Shown here one piece after another: positions 1 to 12,600 of a stretch of 64,000 nt of DNA; position 1 is the first letter of the stretch; every line of letters starts with the position of its first letter. The notes beneath the pieces were generated by a model, which searched no databases, had not been told where the DNA came from, and saw nothing but the letters and a program-made list of their open reading frames with translations. The position numbers and the translations under genes were made by a program. This DNA comes from Eucalyptus grandis (taxonomy: Eukaryota > Streptophyta > Magnoliopsida > Myrtales > Myrtaceae). The stretch covers positions 56,551,864-56,615,863 of the forward strand of contig NC_052614.1 of the NCBI RefSeq assembly GCF_016545825.1. The letters run 5' to 3'.

Positions 1-130
1 ATTACAATCAGTGAGTTAGTCACTCTCGTTAATAATGAGTTGCTCACTCAATAACAAAAGTATGTCTACTTCAATTTGTAGACGTTCTTGCAATATATGT
101 CTTCCTCAGCGTATTTATTTATTTGTTATA

Positions 131-161
<31 letters not shown>

Positions 162-819
162 TTTGTAGTCTTCAAGATCCACGCCTCTGAAACTCACGAA
201 TATGTCTCTGTTTCTGTTGGTGAGAAGAAATAGAACAGGACGACGTTTTTTTTTGTCTTGTTGACGCATGGTGTAGAATCTTGATCGAGACGCGTGTCTT
301 CTTCTTCTTGAACGTGCGTGTCTACTTGTCAGACAATAGTTTATCAGCGAAAACCAATGATTGGTGAGATGCAATTCTTTCAACAAAAGTGTCGGTTAAC
401 TTAATCAGAGACTTGTTCCTGATTGGTCTTAGGGAATGTCGAATCTGCAACTTTGATTTATTTGACAATATCTCATCAGCTCCCACTGACATTCGCGATA
501 GAAAATGGATTGAATGACAGGAGCAGTAATTTCCTTCTCTTCGAAGATTCATCGTTCAGCTTCGAAAGATTTATAACCTAATAAAAAAATATTGGCACGT
601 TTATCGACGGCACTGAAACTAGAGCTGCAATATGATGTTGACAGTTACACCGTTGACTTCCTAGAACGCATCATCCGGATCTGGTGGACATTTCGACCCC
701 TTTTAATATGCCTTCCTAGTTGTTCTTTTTCGTTCCAATTGGTGAGTAGAATTAAATGCGGCTCATCAGATTCTTTATAGACTATAATTATTTAGGGAGC
801 TAATGGTCCTAGCATTCAA

Positions 820-2420
820 TACGAGATGCTCAAATTATTTTTAAATGTTCTATTATAACCATGCTGACATTTAGCAGAAAAGGTGAGTGAATTTGAAATG
901 TAGAAACAATTAATAGTGATCTAATCTCAATATAAAAGGACAGTTGGTTTATTAAGTACAGTCAACTCAAGGGCGAAAATACCGCGGATAAGTTGCGTTT
1001 TCCTCTGGGGATCATCAAAAAGTTTGTCTGGATTTGGATTCACCGGACTTCAGTTATCTCAAAGGCTGATTATGTTAATATTTTATTTAGGGCCCACATG
1101 AGAACCAACAGCTGGGTCAAGCTTTGCATTCTTTTAGTATGATTTAGTACGAGATGCTCAAATTTTTTTAAAATGTTTTATTATAACCATACTGACATTT
1201 AGAAGAAAACGTGGGTGAATTTTAAATGTAGAGGCAATTAATGGTAACCTAACCTCAATACAAAAAGAAAACTTTGACTACCATGCACATTCAACCCGGA
1301 AGAAAATTACGTAGACAGGCTACGTTTTCCTCTAGGGATCATGAAAAAATTTGTCTAGATCTGGATTCACCATACTTCAATTATCTCGAAAATTGGTTAT
1401 GTTAATCTTTTATTTAGGGGCCACATGAGACCCAATAGCCGAGTCAAGCTTTGCTTGCTTTTAGTATGACTCCGTACGAGATGTTCAAATTGTTTTTAAA
1501 TGTTCTATTATAACCATATCGACATTTAGCAAAAAATGTGAATGAATTTGAAATGTAGAGGCAATTAATGGTAACCTAACCTCAATACAAAAAGAAATAT
1601 TTGATTATTTTGCTCGTTCAACCCGAGGAGAAAATATAGTAGACAACTCGCGTTTTCCTCTAGGGATCGTGAAAAAATTTGTCTTGATCTGGATTCTTCG
1701 GACTTCAATTGTCTAAGAGGATGATTATGTTAATCTTTTATTTCGGGCCCTCAAGAGACCCAGTAGTCAGGTCAAACTTTGCATGCTTTTAGTGTGATTT
1801 AGTATGAGATGCTCAAATTGTTTTTGAAGGTTCTATTATAACCATACTGACATTTAGCAGGAAACGTGAGACCGGCGCGTCAAACCCGGGATGGAAAATA
1901 TCGCAAAAAAAGTCATGTTTTCCTTTGGAAATTAGGGAAAAATTGTTTGGATCTATATTCACCGGCCTACAATTATCTTGAAGTTTGTTTATGTTAATAT
2001 TTTAGTTGGGGCCCACGCAAGACCCAACAACCGGGTCGAGCTTTGCATGCTTTCACCAATGAATATCAATAGCCTTGTATATAAAAAATAGCTACACCAT
2101 ATATGCACTTGTTCAAACCTTACATTTAGGACTTCTAATGAACATTTATCTCAGAGGCAATTAATGGCAACCGAATCTCAATAAAAACAGGAAACATTAA
2201 ATTACCATGCATGTCAAACTCGAGAGAGAAAATATCACAGAAAAGTCGCATTTTCCTTGGGGATATGGATTTGGATTTATCGGACTTCAATTATCTCAAA
2301 GTTTGATTATCTTAGTCATTTATTTAGGGCCCACGTTAGATCCAATAGCCGGGTCGAGCTTTGCATGTTTTCACCAATGAATATTTATAGCCTTGTAGAT
2401 AGAAAATATCTACACCATAT
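820..2420. repeat. Internal ~327 bp subrepeats of unit 1
   Basis: Recurring landmarks are a GAGATGCTCAAATT block (near 822, 1150, 1477 and 1805), a CTGACATTTAG block, a GAGGCAATTAATGG block, a GTTTTCCTC block, and a GGGCCCAC block followed by a GTCAAGCTTTGCAT or GTCGAGCTTTGCAT block. The repeated junction CAATACAAAAAGAAA lies at 1256 and 1583, giving a period of 327 bp. Later copies (1870-2420) are more diverged and end in a TTTCACCAATGAATAT segment present twice. The same series occurs in unit 2 (about 4595-6190). Confidence 0.85.
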
Positions 2421-2714
2421 ATGCACTTATGCACACCCAACCTTTTCGCACGCAATTCTTAGCGCAAGCTTCTTTAATCATAACACTTGAGATTAAAAAA
2501 AAAAAAAAAAAAACAGAACAAAAACCTTATGTGAATAAAGGGTATTCAAGACTAGAAATGGAATTCGCTAGTAAAATTGCATTCACGATTTAGGAAATTG
2601 CTTTGATAATTATTTCAAGCAATTAATTTGAAAATTGTGATATGGAAGAGGTGTTCTGTGATCGATAACCCTCACCCACATGTCACCTAGCCCACCGATG
2701 TAGATCTTTGGGAA

Positions 2715-3275
2715 AAATACAAAAAAGCTTTAAACATATTGTATTGGTATTAATTCAGTTCTACATCTTTTTACATAGGTATCAATTCAGTCTATCAAAC
2801 TAATTTTGGCTAGCCGGCCTTAACGTGGATGCTAGCCGGTGTTGGCCATCTGACTAATACTGATGTGGCAATTTTGTTTAGTAATTTTCATTTTTTCGAA
2901 TTTTTTAATATTTTATTCTTTTTTTTTTTTTCCTTTTCTTTTCTCTCATTTTCCTTTAGAGCATCACCAGCCAGTGTGTGAGAGCCACGAAGCCCTCCCC
3001 GATGGTCGGCGAGGGTCGCAGCCCTAGCCTAGGGCCCCGGGCAAGGTGGCTTCACTTGGATCTAGGTGAAGCTACTAGGCCAGGTCGGAGTGACGTTGGC
3101 CTCACCTGCAGCCTAGGCAAAACTGCTTGCTCTTGGCATTGGGTGAGGCCCGCAACCCTCGCCGACCACTATGGGGAAAGTCCAACAAGGTAGAAGAGAG
3201 AAAAGAAAAGGGAAAATAAAATTAAAAAGAAATTTGAAAAAATAAAATAAAATAATTAAAATTATCATGTCAACG
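2715..3275. mobile_element. GC-rich non-coding repeat inside unit 1
   Basis: AT-rich flanks with repeated 'tcaattcag'-type words surround a GC-rich core (about 2960-3190) full of GCGAGG/CCTCGCC words. The left flank has a TTTTGGC..GCCGG..ACGTGGATGC signature. The same signature, reverse-complemented, flanks a similar GC-rich core at 60295-60858, so these look like two members of one dispersed family in opposite orientation. No transposase is visible and clean terminal repeats could not be defined. The same insert is present in unit 2 at about 6475-7035. Confidence 0.55.
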
Positions 3276-3766
3276 TTCTATATTATTGCCGATTATATTG
3301 GCAATGAACTGGACAATAAATTTATGTGGTTCGATCAAACGTGTCTTACACCTGTAGGGAGAGTGACAAAGAGTTCTAATATAGATCGAACGACAATTGA
3401 GACTACAAACAGCCTAAATCACTCAAAGGAAACTTGATAGATTTTGTTGAATTATTAAAATTGAGTTTGGTTATGCATGAACAATTTAATATATACAAAT
3501 ATATGAATTCAAATGTAAGCTGAATATGTCAAGTGCAATATGCTCCTATCAACCAAGTACTCTTAAAAAAATAGCGAGAGATAGAAGAGCTGCGTGCACG
3601 TTTTATAGAGGTTTGGCCTAGATTATGCCAACATCTACTCTTTCAAACTAAGAGCCACCAATAGATTGGATTTGGCTAGTGATTCTTTAAGAAGTTATGA
3701 CGTAGCCCGTGATGCTTCTACTAATTTCCACGCACTAATACACCACCCGTACACTTCTCACCAGAG

Positions 3767-3897
3767 ATTACAATCAGTGAGTTAGTCACTCTCGTTAATA
3801 ATGAGTTGCTCACTCAATAACAAAAGTATGTCTACTTCAATTTGTAGACGTTCTTGCAATATATGTCTTCCTTAGCGTATTTATTTATTTGTTATTA

Positions 3898-3935
<38 letters not shown>

Positions 3936-6900
3936 GGTAGTCTTCAAGATCCACGCCTCTGAAACTCACGAATATGTCTCTGTTTCTGTTGGTGAGAAGA
4001 AATAGAACAGGACGACGTTTTTTTTTGTCTTGTTGACGCATGGTGTAGAATCTTGATCGAGACGCGTGTCTTCTTCTTCTTGAACGTGCGTGTCTACTTG
4101 TCAGACAATAGTTTATCAGCGAAAACCAATGATTGGTGAGATGCAATTCTTTCAACAAAAGTGTCGGTTAACTTAATCAGAGACTTGTTCCTGATTGGTC
4201 TTAGGGAATGTCGAATCTGCAACTTTGATTTATTTGACAATATCTCATCAGCTCCCACTGACATTCGCGATAGAAAATGGATTGAATGACAGGAGCAGTA
4301 ATTTCCTTCTCTTCGAAGATTCATCGTTCAGCTTCGAAAGATTTATAACCTAATAAAAAAATTGGCACGTTTATCGACGGCACTGAAACTAGAGCTGCAA
4401 TATGATGTTGACAGTTACACCGTTGACTTCCTAGAACGCATCATCCGGATCTGGTGGACATTTCGACCCCTTTTAATATGCCTTCCTAGTTGTTCTTTTT
4501 CGTTCCAATTGGTGAGTAGAATTAAATGCGGCTCATCAGATTCTTTATAGACTATAATTATTTAGGGAGCTAATGGTCCTAGCATTCAATACGAGATGCT
4601 CAAATTATTTTTAAATGTTCTATTATAACCATGCTGACATTTAGCAGAAAAGGTGAGTGAATTTGAAATGTAGAAACAATTAATAGTGATCTAATCTCAA
4701 TATAAAAGGACAGTTGGTTTATTAAGTACAGTCAACTCAAGGCGAAAATACCGCGGATAAGTTGCGTTTTCCTCTGGGGATCATCAAAAAGTTTGTCTGG
4801 ATTTGGATTCACTGGACTTCAGTTATCTCAAAGGCTGATTATGTTAATATTTTATTTAGGGCCCACATGAGAACCAACAGCTGGGTCAAGCTTTGCATTC
4901 TTTTAGTATGATTTAGTACGAGATGCTCAAATTTTTTTAAAATGTTTTATTATAACCATACTGACATTTAGAAGAAAACGTGGGTGAATTTTAAATGTAG
5001 AGGCAATTAATGGTAACCTAACCTCAATACAAAAAGAAAACTTTGACTACCATGGACATTCAACCCGGAAGAAAATTACGCAGACAGGCTACGTTTTCCT
5101 CTAGGGATCATGAAAAATTTGTCTAGATCTGGATTCACCATACTTCAATTATCTCGAAAATTGGTTATGTTAATCTTTTATTTAGGGGCCACATGAGACC
5201 CAATAGCCGAGTCAAGCTTTGCTTGCTTTTAGTATGACTCCGTACGAGATGCTCAAATTGTTTTTAAATGTTCTATTATAACCATATCGACATTTAGCAA
5301 AAAATGTGAATGAATTTGAAATGTAGAGGCAATTAATGGTAACCTAACCTCAATACAAAAAGAAATATTTGATTATTTTGCTCGTTCAACCCGAGGGAGA
5401 AAATATAGTAGACAACTCGCGTTTTCCTCTAGGGATCGTGAAAAAATTTGTCTTGATCTGGATTCTTCGGACTTCAATTGTCTAAGAGGATGATTATGTT
5501 AATCTTTTATTTCGGGCCCTCAAGAGACCCAGTAGTCAGGTCAAACTTTGCATGCTTTTAGTGTGATTTAGTATGAGATGCTCAAATTGTTTTTGAAGGT
5601 TCTATTATAACCATACTGACATTTAGCAGGAAACGTGAGACCGGCGCGTCAAACCCGGGATAGAAAATATCGCAAAAAAGTCATGTTTTCCTTTGGAAAT
5701 TAGGGAAAAAATTGTTTGGATCTATATTCACCGGCCTACAATTATCTTGAAGTTTGTTTATGTTAATATTTTAGTTGGGGCCCACGCAAGACCCAACAAC
5801 CGGGTCGAGCTTTGCATGCTTTCACCAATGAATATCAATAGCCTTGTATATAAAAAATAGCTACACCATATATGCACTTGTTCAAACCTTACATTTAGGA
5901 CTTCTAATGAACATTTATCTCAGAGGCAATTAATGGCAACCGAATCTCAATAAAAACAGGAAACATTAAATTACCATGCATGTCAAACTCGAGAGAGAAA
6001 ATATCACAGAAAAGTCGCATTTTCCCTTGGGGATATGGATTTGGATTTATCGGACTTCAATTATCTCAAAGTTTGATTATCTTAGTCATTTATTTAGGGC
6101 CCACGTTAGATCCAATAGCCGGGTCGAGCTTTGCATGTTTTCACCAATGAATATTTATAGCCTTGTAGATAGAAAATATCTACACCATATATGCACTTAT
6201 GCACACCCAACCTTTTCGCACGCAATTCTTAGCGCAAGCTTCTTTAATCATAACACTTGAGATTAAGAAAAAAAAAAAACAGAACAAAAACCTTATGTGA
6301 ATAAAGGGGTATTCAAGACTAGAAATGGAATTCGCTAGTAAAATTGCATTCACGATTTAGGAAATTGCTTTGATAATTATTTCAAGCAATTAATTTGAAA
6401 ATTGTGATATGGAAGAGGTGTTCTGTGATCGATAACCCTCACCCACATGTCACCTAGCCCACCGATGTAGATCTTTGGGAAAAATACAAAAAAGCTTTAA
6501 ACATATTGTATTGGTATTAATTCAGTTCTACATCTTTTTACATAGGTATCAATTCAGTCTATCAAACTAATTTTGGCTAGCCGGCCTTAACGTGGATGCT
6601 AGCCGGTGTTGGCCATCTGACTAATACTGATGTGGCAATTTTGTTTAGTAATTTTTCATTTTTTCGAATTTTTTAATATTTTATTCTTTTTTTTTCCTTT
6701 TCTTTTCTCTCATTTTCCTTTAGAGCATCACCAGCCAGTGTGTGAGAGCCACGAAGCCCTCCCCGATGGTCGGCGAGGTCGCAGCCCTAGCCTAGGGCCC
6801 CGGGCAAGGTGGCTTCACTTGGATCTAGGTGAAGCTACTAGGCCAGGTCGGAGTGACGTTGGCCTCACCTGCAGCCCTAGGCAAAACTGCTTGCTCTTGG

Positions 6901-7531
6901 CATTGGGTGAGGCCCGCAACCCTCGCCGACCACTATGGGGAAAGTCCAACAAGGTAGAAGAGAGAAAAGAAAAGGGAAAATAAAATTAAAAAGAAATTTG
7001 AAAAAAATAAAATAAAATAATTAAAATTATCATGTCAACGTTCTATATTATTGCCGATTATATTGGCAATGAACTGGACAATAAATTTATGTGGTTCGAT
7101 CAAACGTGTCTTACACCTGTAGGGAGAGTGACAAAGAGTTCTAATATAGATCGAACGACAATTGAGACTACAAACAGCCTAAATCACTCAAAGGAAACTT
7201 GATAGATTTTGTTGAATTATTAAAATTGAGTTTGGTTATGCATGAACAATTTAATATATACAAATATATGAATTCAAATGTAAGCTGAATATGTCAAGTG
7301 CAATATGCTCCTATCAACCAAGTACTCTTAAAAAAATAGCGAGAGATAGAAGAGCTGCGTGCACGTTTTATAGAGGTTTGGCCTAGATTATGCCAACATC
7401 TACTCTTTCAAACTAAGAGCCACCAATAGATTGGATTTGGCTAGTGATTCTTTAAGAAGTTATGACGTAGCCCGTGATGCTTCTACTAATTTCCACGCAC
7501 TAATACACCACCCGTACACTTCTCACTAGAG
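3767..7531. repeat. Tandem array unit 2 (~3.77 kb)
   Basis: A near-identical direct copy of unit 1, starting at the same ATTACAATCAGTGAG boundary. Differences seen are a longer T run after the (TA)n tract, a few single-base indels (for example in the GC-rich core and poly-A tract) and a small number of substitutions. It contains the same subrepeat series and GC-rich insert as unit 1. Confidence 0.93.
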
Positions 7532-9378
7532 ATTACAATCAGTGAGTTAGTCACTCTTTAATAATGAGTTGCTCACTCAATAACAAAAGTATGTCTACTT
7601 CAATTTGTAGACGTTCTTGCAATATATGTCTTCCTCAGCGTATTTATTTATTTGTTATTATATATATATATATATTTTGTAGTCTTCAAGATCCACGCCT
7701 CTGAAACTCACGAATATGTCTCTGTTTCTGTTGGTGAGAAGAAATAGAACAGGACGACGTTTTTTTTTGTCTTGTTGACGCATGGTGTAGAATCTTGATC
7801 GAGACGCGTGTCTTCTTCTTCTTGAACGTGCGTGTCTACTTGTCAGACAATAGTTTATCAGCGAAAACCAATGATTGGTGAGATGCAATTCTTTCAACAA
7901 AAGTGTCGGTTAACTTAATCAGAGACTTGTTCCTGATTGGTCTTAGGGAATGTCGAATCTGCAACTTTGATTTATTTGACAATATCTCATCAGCTCCCAC
8001 TGACATTCGCGATAGAAAATGGATTGAATGACAGGAGCAGTAATTTCCTTCTCTTCGAAGATTCATCGTTCAGCTTCGTAAGATTTATAACCTAATAAAA
8101 AATATTGGCACGTTTATCGACGGCACTGAAACTAGAGCTGCAATATGATGTTGACAGTTACACCGTTGACTTCCTAGAACGCATCATCCGGATCTGGTGG
8201 ACATTTCGACCCCTTTTAATATGCCCTCCTAGTTGTTCTTTTTCGTTCCAATTGGTGAGTAGAATTAAATGCGGCTCATCAGATTCTTTATAGACTATAA
8301 TTATTTAGGGAGCTAATGGTCCTAGCATTCAATACGAGATGCTCAAATTATTTTTAAATGTTCTATTATAACCATGCTGACATTTAGCAGAAAAGGTGAG
8401 TGAATTTGAAATGTAGAAACAATTAATAGTGATCTAATCTCAATATAAAAGGACAATTGGTTTATTAAGCACAGTCAACTCAAGGGCGAAAATACCGCGG
8501 ATAAGTTGCGTTTTCCTCTGGGGATCATCAAAAAGTTTGTCTGGATTTGGATTCACCGGACTTCGTTATCTCAAAGGCTGATTATGTTAATATTTTATTT
8601 AGGGCCCACATGAGAACCAACAGCTGGGTCAAGCTTTGCATTCTTTTAGTATGATTTAGTACGAGATGCTCAAATTTTTTTAAAATGTTTTATTATAACC
8701 ATACTGACATTTAGAAGAAAACGTGGGTGAATTTTAAATGTAGAGGCAATTAATGGTAACCTAACCTCAATACAAAAAGAAACATTTGATTATTTTGCTG
8801 GTTCAACCCGAGGGAGAAAATATAGTAGACAACTCGCGTTTTCCTCTAGGGATCGTGAAAAAATTTGTCTTGATCTGGATTCTTCGGACTTCAATTGTCT
8901 CAGAGGATGATTATGGTAATCTTTTATTTCGGGCCCTCAAGAGACCCAGTAGTCAGGTCAAGCTTTGCATGCATTTAGTGTGTTTTAGTATGAGATGCTC
9001 AAATTGTTTTTGAATGTTCTATTATAACCATACTGACATTTAGCAGGAAACGTGAGACCTGCGCGTCGAACCCAGGATAGAAAATATCGAAAAAAAGTCA
9101 TGTTTTCCTTTGGAAATTAGGGAAAAAATTGTTTGGATCTATATTCACCGGCCTACAATTATCTTGAAGTTTGTTTATGTTAATATTTTAGTTGGGGCCC
9201 ACTCGAGACCCAACAACTGGGTCGAGCTTTGCATGCTTTCACCAATGAATATCTATAGCCTTGTATATAAAAAATAGCTACACCATATATGCACTTGTTC
9301 AAACCTTACATTTAGGACTTCTAATGAACATTTATCTCAGAGGCAATTAATGGCAACCGAATCTCAATAAAAATAGGA
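7532..9378. repeat. Tandem array unit 3, truncated and internally deleted
   Basis: It starts at the same boundary as units 1 and 2 and follows them until about 9378, where homology breaks off inside the late subrepeats. Around 8768 the sequence jumps from one CAATACAAAAAGAAA junction directly to the text that follows the next one in units 1 and 2. One subrepeat of 327 bp is therefore missing exactly. The GC-rich insert and the unit's right third are absent. The (TA)n tract is short (about 7660-7674). Confidence 0.9.
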
Positions 9379-9860
9379 ATGTCGAGGAATTGGACAACAG
9401 TGGCCGGGTCTTCCTTCCGATGCATTGGACAACATATCTACAGCCTTGTAGATGGAAAATCGGTACACCATTTACCAACATAGGTTACTTTATATACACA
9501 CACAGATATATATAAATATATCTCCAAATGGAGAGATAAGGCCATGTTCAAGAACAGAAATGAAATTATGTAGGGCTTCGAGATATCAAAAACCAAACCG
9601 AGGGGTGCTCTACATGCGACATCAACTTCTCCCAAATTATGGGGCAATATGGCAAAGAATGTCGAGGAATACGACAATGACCAATTACATACAGTGGCAT
9701 GTCCTAAGAAGGATGAATGTACACTTGAAAACACGCGCCCCTGCAAGCACACATGGTCAGCTCTCAATAAAGTGTCCTATATGCGCGCCAAGCGAATCGA
9801 GATGGTTTCCAAACCTTCCATGAAATCCAACGATCCTTCTCTTTGTTGAAAAGTACTTCC
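9379..9860 (+). other. Diverged array edge with a short Cys-containing ORF
   Basis: Parts of this stretch still resemble the unit: the AGCCTTGTAGAT block at about 9434 matches 2390, and TTCAAGAACAGAAATG at about 9547 matches 2548. It is clearly more diverged than units 1-3. An ORF of 66 codons (9649-9849) reads through a stretch with three cysteines and a Cys-Lys-His-Thr-Trp motif. The words at its start (AATGTCGAGGAAT) also occur at 9379, so a short duplication is present. I do not recognise the protein, and it may be chance. Confidence 0.4.
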
Positions 9861-10606
9861 TGTTGTAATTATGGTTATAATTATGATTAATGGATCAACG
9901 AAAGCCAATAAATTAAGATACGTCTTTTTTGTTCACGTATCTCTTTTGGATTCATGAATTTCCTATAATTTTATGTTCACGTATCTATTGAATTCATGAA
10001 TTTCCTAGATTCATTTATCTTTTAGTTCATGTATTTATTGAGTTCATGAATCTCTTGAATTCATGTATCTTTGGATACATGAATCTCTTGGATTCATGTA
10101 TCTCTTTATTCATGAATCCCGTGGATACACTCGTCTATTTAATTCATGTATCTCTTTAGTATATGAACCAAAAATTCTCTATAAATAGATGGGAGCATAG
10201 AGCTTCAAAAGAGTTTTGGTTTTGGTTTTTCCGACTCGATTCCAAAAGGCTTTGATATACTTTTCTACTCCTCTGATTTTTCTGAGTGTGCTGGTTCAAT
10301 TGAACGGTTTGACTGAGTCCTGTTTGCATAGTGCTAATCCAAACAGTCGATGTGTTGTATCTTGGGAGGCATAGTTCATGAATCTGCGGAGCACTATTGG
10401 CAATAACTAATCGCCTTAAGGAGATTCGGTTATCCGTACCTCACCTCCAATTTTATGTTATTTTTTTAGTAATATCGTATTTTATTCTTCTTCAAGTTTT
10501 GTAAGTTTACATAAAAAGAAGGATATTATATAACTGTTATCGTCTTCTTTATATTGATGTTCTGACTACAACAAACAGTGTGTATTCTTTGGATTAATTT
10601 CCAACA
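9861..10606. mobile_element. Solo LTR with 5 bp target-site duplication
   Basis: The 746 bp segment begins TGTTG and ends CAACA, a perfect short inverted terminus. It is flanked by the direct repeat CTTCC at 9856-9860 and 10607-10611. A TATA-like CTATAAATAG lies at about 10179. The left part (about 9925-10165) is a degenerate array of ATTCATGAAT/ATTCATGTAT words every 20-30 bp. No internal region is present, so this is what LTR-LTR recombination leaves behind. The family is not certain; a Copia-type LTR is plausible. Confidence 0.85.
10177..10186 (+). promoter_or_regulatory. TATA-like box of the solo LTR
   Basis: A CTATAAATAG-type motif in the middle of the LTR, after the ATTCATG word array. 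This is the expected place for the U3 promoter if the LTR reads on the plus strand. Confidence 0.5.
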
Positions 10607-11179
10607 CTTCCCTTTCTCAATACTAAATGGTCCATGAGTTCTTTCGTTGCTCTGAAAAGCGAGGGAGTGAATAACAATAGATCCAAAATAATCTCTTGCT
10701 GGAATACGAAGTCCAGTGCTCTGTGGTGCAATCGAGCCTCAACTGCAAAAATTAAACGGTAGACATTTTAATCACAAGCTCTTCACTGTAGAATTGTAGT
10801 AGTGTCAACAAACAGAACCCACTGGTTAACCGAGTTAGATTAACACAGCACAAGACCAGAATAGAAGATTTCAGTGCACCAAGCGGTCTAATCTTTTGCA
10901 CAATTTTTTTACAATGAGACAACTTTGTTGTACGTGTTTACTCTAAGTTGCAAAATTCCAGGATAGTTTGATATTGAACCATATTTAGTAATGTGACTCT
11001 GCAGAAAATTAAAATGACACTGCAGCAGTCTAGAGAAATTATAATGGAGAAGCAAAAAGAAAAGGAAATCCGTAACTTTTTGTATTCAATTAACATTTAC
11101 TTGATCTACTTCTTGCGCTCTCCGCAACACAATCCCATGCGAATGGGGAGAGATCGGGTGAGGGTCGCCGAACTGGTGG
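10607..11179. other. Unannotated intergenic stretch
   Basis: No gene, RNA or repeat signature that I can support. It lies between the target duplication of the solo LTR and the terminus of LTR E. Only short ORFs without recognisable motifs occur. Confidence 0.4.
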
Positions 11180-11532
11180 TGTGACATCCCGAAACGTTAC
11201 CCGACATGAATATCCTATATTTATAATCTCTTTTAGCATGCAGAAGCAAAATCAAACATTTATGAATATATATATTTTTTAACAATTAAAGCCTCACAAT
11301 TATAACAAACATACTTCTACTTCTTTTATTTATACCACATGTGAGTTCACAACTTCATCACATTTCAAACAAAAGACAGAATTCTGAGTAGGGGTAGGGA
11401 GACCTATCTCCAGACTATACTATACTTTCAAAAGTTTACCTATGCAAACTACCAAACTAAGTCAGGGGTTGATAACTTCTCATTCTGTTGCATCTCCAAC
11501 GTCCAAATAGAAGCTTCTCAACGGACTGACTT

Positions 11533-11727
11533 ACTTTCCATCAAGATTTCGGTACCAAGTAACGAACCAGAAAGGAACCCACTCCGTGAAGCTTCTTATA
11601 TCAGACCCATATCATAGAACAACACTTGATATTATATTATTCTAGACTCTGATTTAAGCACACTTTCATTAAAAAAAACTTCATTATACACATGGACTCC
11701 ATTGTCCAAGTGTTGAGGGGTGTCCAT
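11533..11727 (-). pseudogene. Decayed LTR-encoded small ORF in LTR E
   Basis: Reading on the minus strand from an ATG at 11727, just after an AG (GTGTAG/G), there are 31 codons, a stop, and then a frame-continuous YDMGL motif. This matches YDVGL at residues 44-48 of the ORFs in LTRs C and D. About 20 codons later, in a shifted frame, W-Y-R-N-x-D-G-K resembles the W-Y-H-x-x-R-D-G part of the LTR B ORF. The stop and the frameshift show it is not functional. The assignment rests on short motifs and position within the LTR. Confidence 0.45.
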
Positions 11728-12354
11728 CCTACACGTTTGAAAAATAAAATGGGTGAGCCAAAACCCAGTAAATGAAATCTCTAGTTTTAAGTTAGAAAAA
11801 TTATCTTATCACTTCACTTGATATAAAAAATAAAAGCATAATCATTTGACAAGTATAATACCAATATAAACAGACTTTACTTTTCATGTTCATCTATCAC
11901 AAAAATTGTCAATCAATAAAACGTCCATCCAAACTCATGCATGTGCACACCATGCTTTACACAATGATTTGGTTCTACACATAATAATGTATTTTATTCA
12001 TTAATACTTCATTCACCTAACCACTCCCGGGGCATCCCAACACAAGAGGCATCCTGACAACGAGGCATCTTACAAACTTCCACCATAAATATTCTCATCA
12101 TAAGGGCATCTCGACTCCCAAAGCATCCTGAAACACTCCCCGAGGCATCCCAACCACTGGGGCATCCCGCAATCTTCCACCAGGGGGCATCGTCACTCAC
12201 CGCTATACAGGTGACGGAATCACATTAATCTCATTCATGCCACAATATATGCATACTCACAAGCATAGCACACATATTTCAACTCAATTTATTACATTAA
12301 TCAAATAACCACATATCTAATAACATACAATCATATTCTGATTATCAAAGTATG

Positions 12355-12600
12355 GACATTTAATGAGTACATTTTTAGTCTAGATATCGAGCATGTTGTG
12401 GACATCAAAATCTGAGAAATCAAATAGGTATATTCTAAATCTGAATGAATGAGTACATTTTGGAAGTAAAGTTTGAATATGTAAATAGGTATATTTTGGG
12501 TTAGAATAACGAAGTACATCTTGGTCGTAAAGTCTGAACAATCAAAAGGGTAAATTCTGGTTTGATAGAAGCTCATGGAAAAAAAAAAGAATAGATCCAA
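12355..12600. repeat. Degenerate ~70-84 bp repeat with GAGTACATTTT anchor
   Basis: AGTACATTTT/AGTACATCTT words recur about every 70-84 bp (near 12366, 12450 and 12519), followed by AAATAGGTATATTCTR words. It adjoins the 82 bp minisatellite and belongs to the same LTR. Confidence 0.5.

Larger units (their letters stand above)
1..3766. repeat. Tandem array unit 1 (~3.77 kb)
   Basis: The first base of the window matches the start of the second unit at 3767, so the array may continue to the left. In order, the unit holds a Copia-LTR-like edge, a (TA)n/T-run microsatellite near 129-165, a stretch with short ORFs on both strands, five to six subrepeats of about 330 bp (about 820-2420), a poly-A run near 2494, a GC-rich insert (about 2715-3275) and a final AT-rich part (3280-3766). 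Units 1 and 2 differ by scattered single bases and by homopolymer or TA length, so amplification is recent. The short ORFs are preserved only because the copies are young; this is not evidence of coding. Confidence 0.93.

Noticed and set aside
322..552. 76-codon minus-strand frame identical in all three array units (also 4094 and 7836)
   Set aside because: Conservation only reflects recent duplication of the units; no known motif and no upstream signals.
592..780. 62-codon plus-strand frame repeated in each unit
   Set aside because: Same reason; one substitution in unit 3 changes a residue, and nothing suggests coding.
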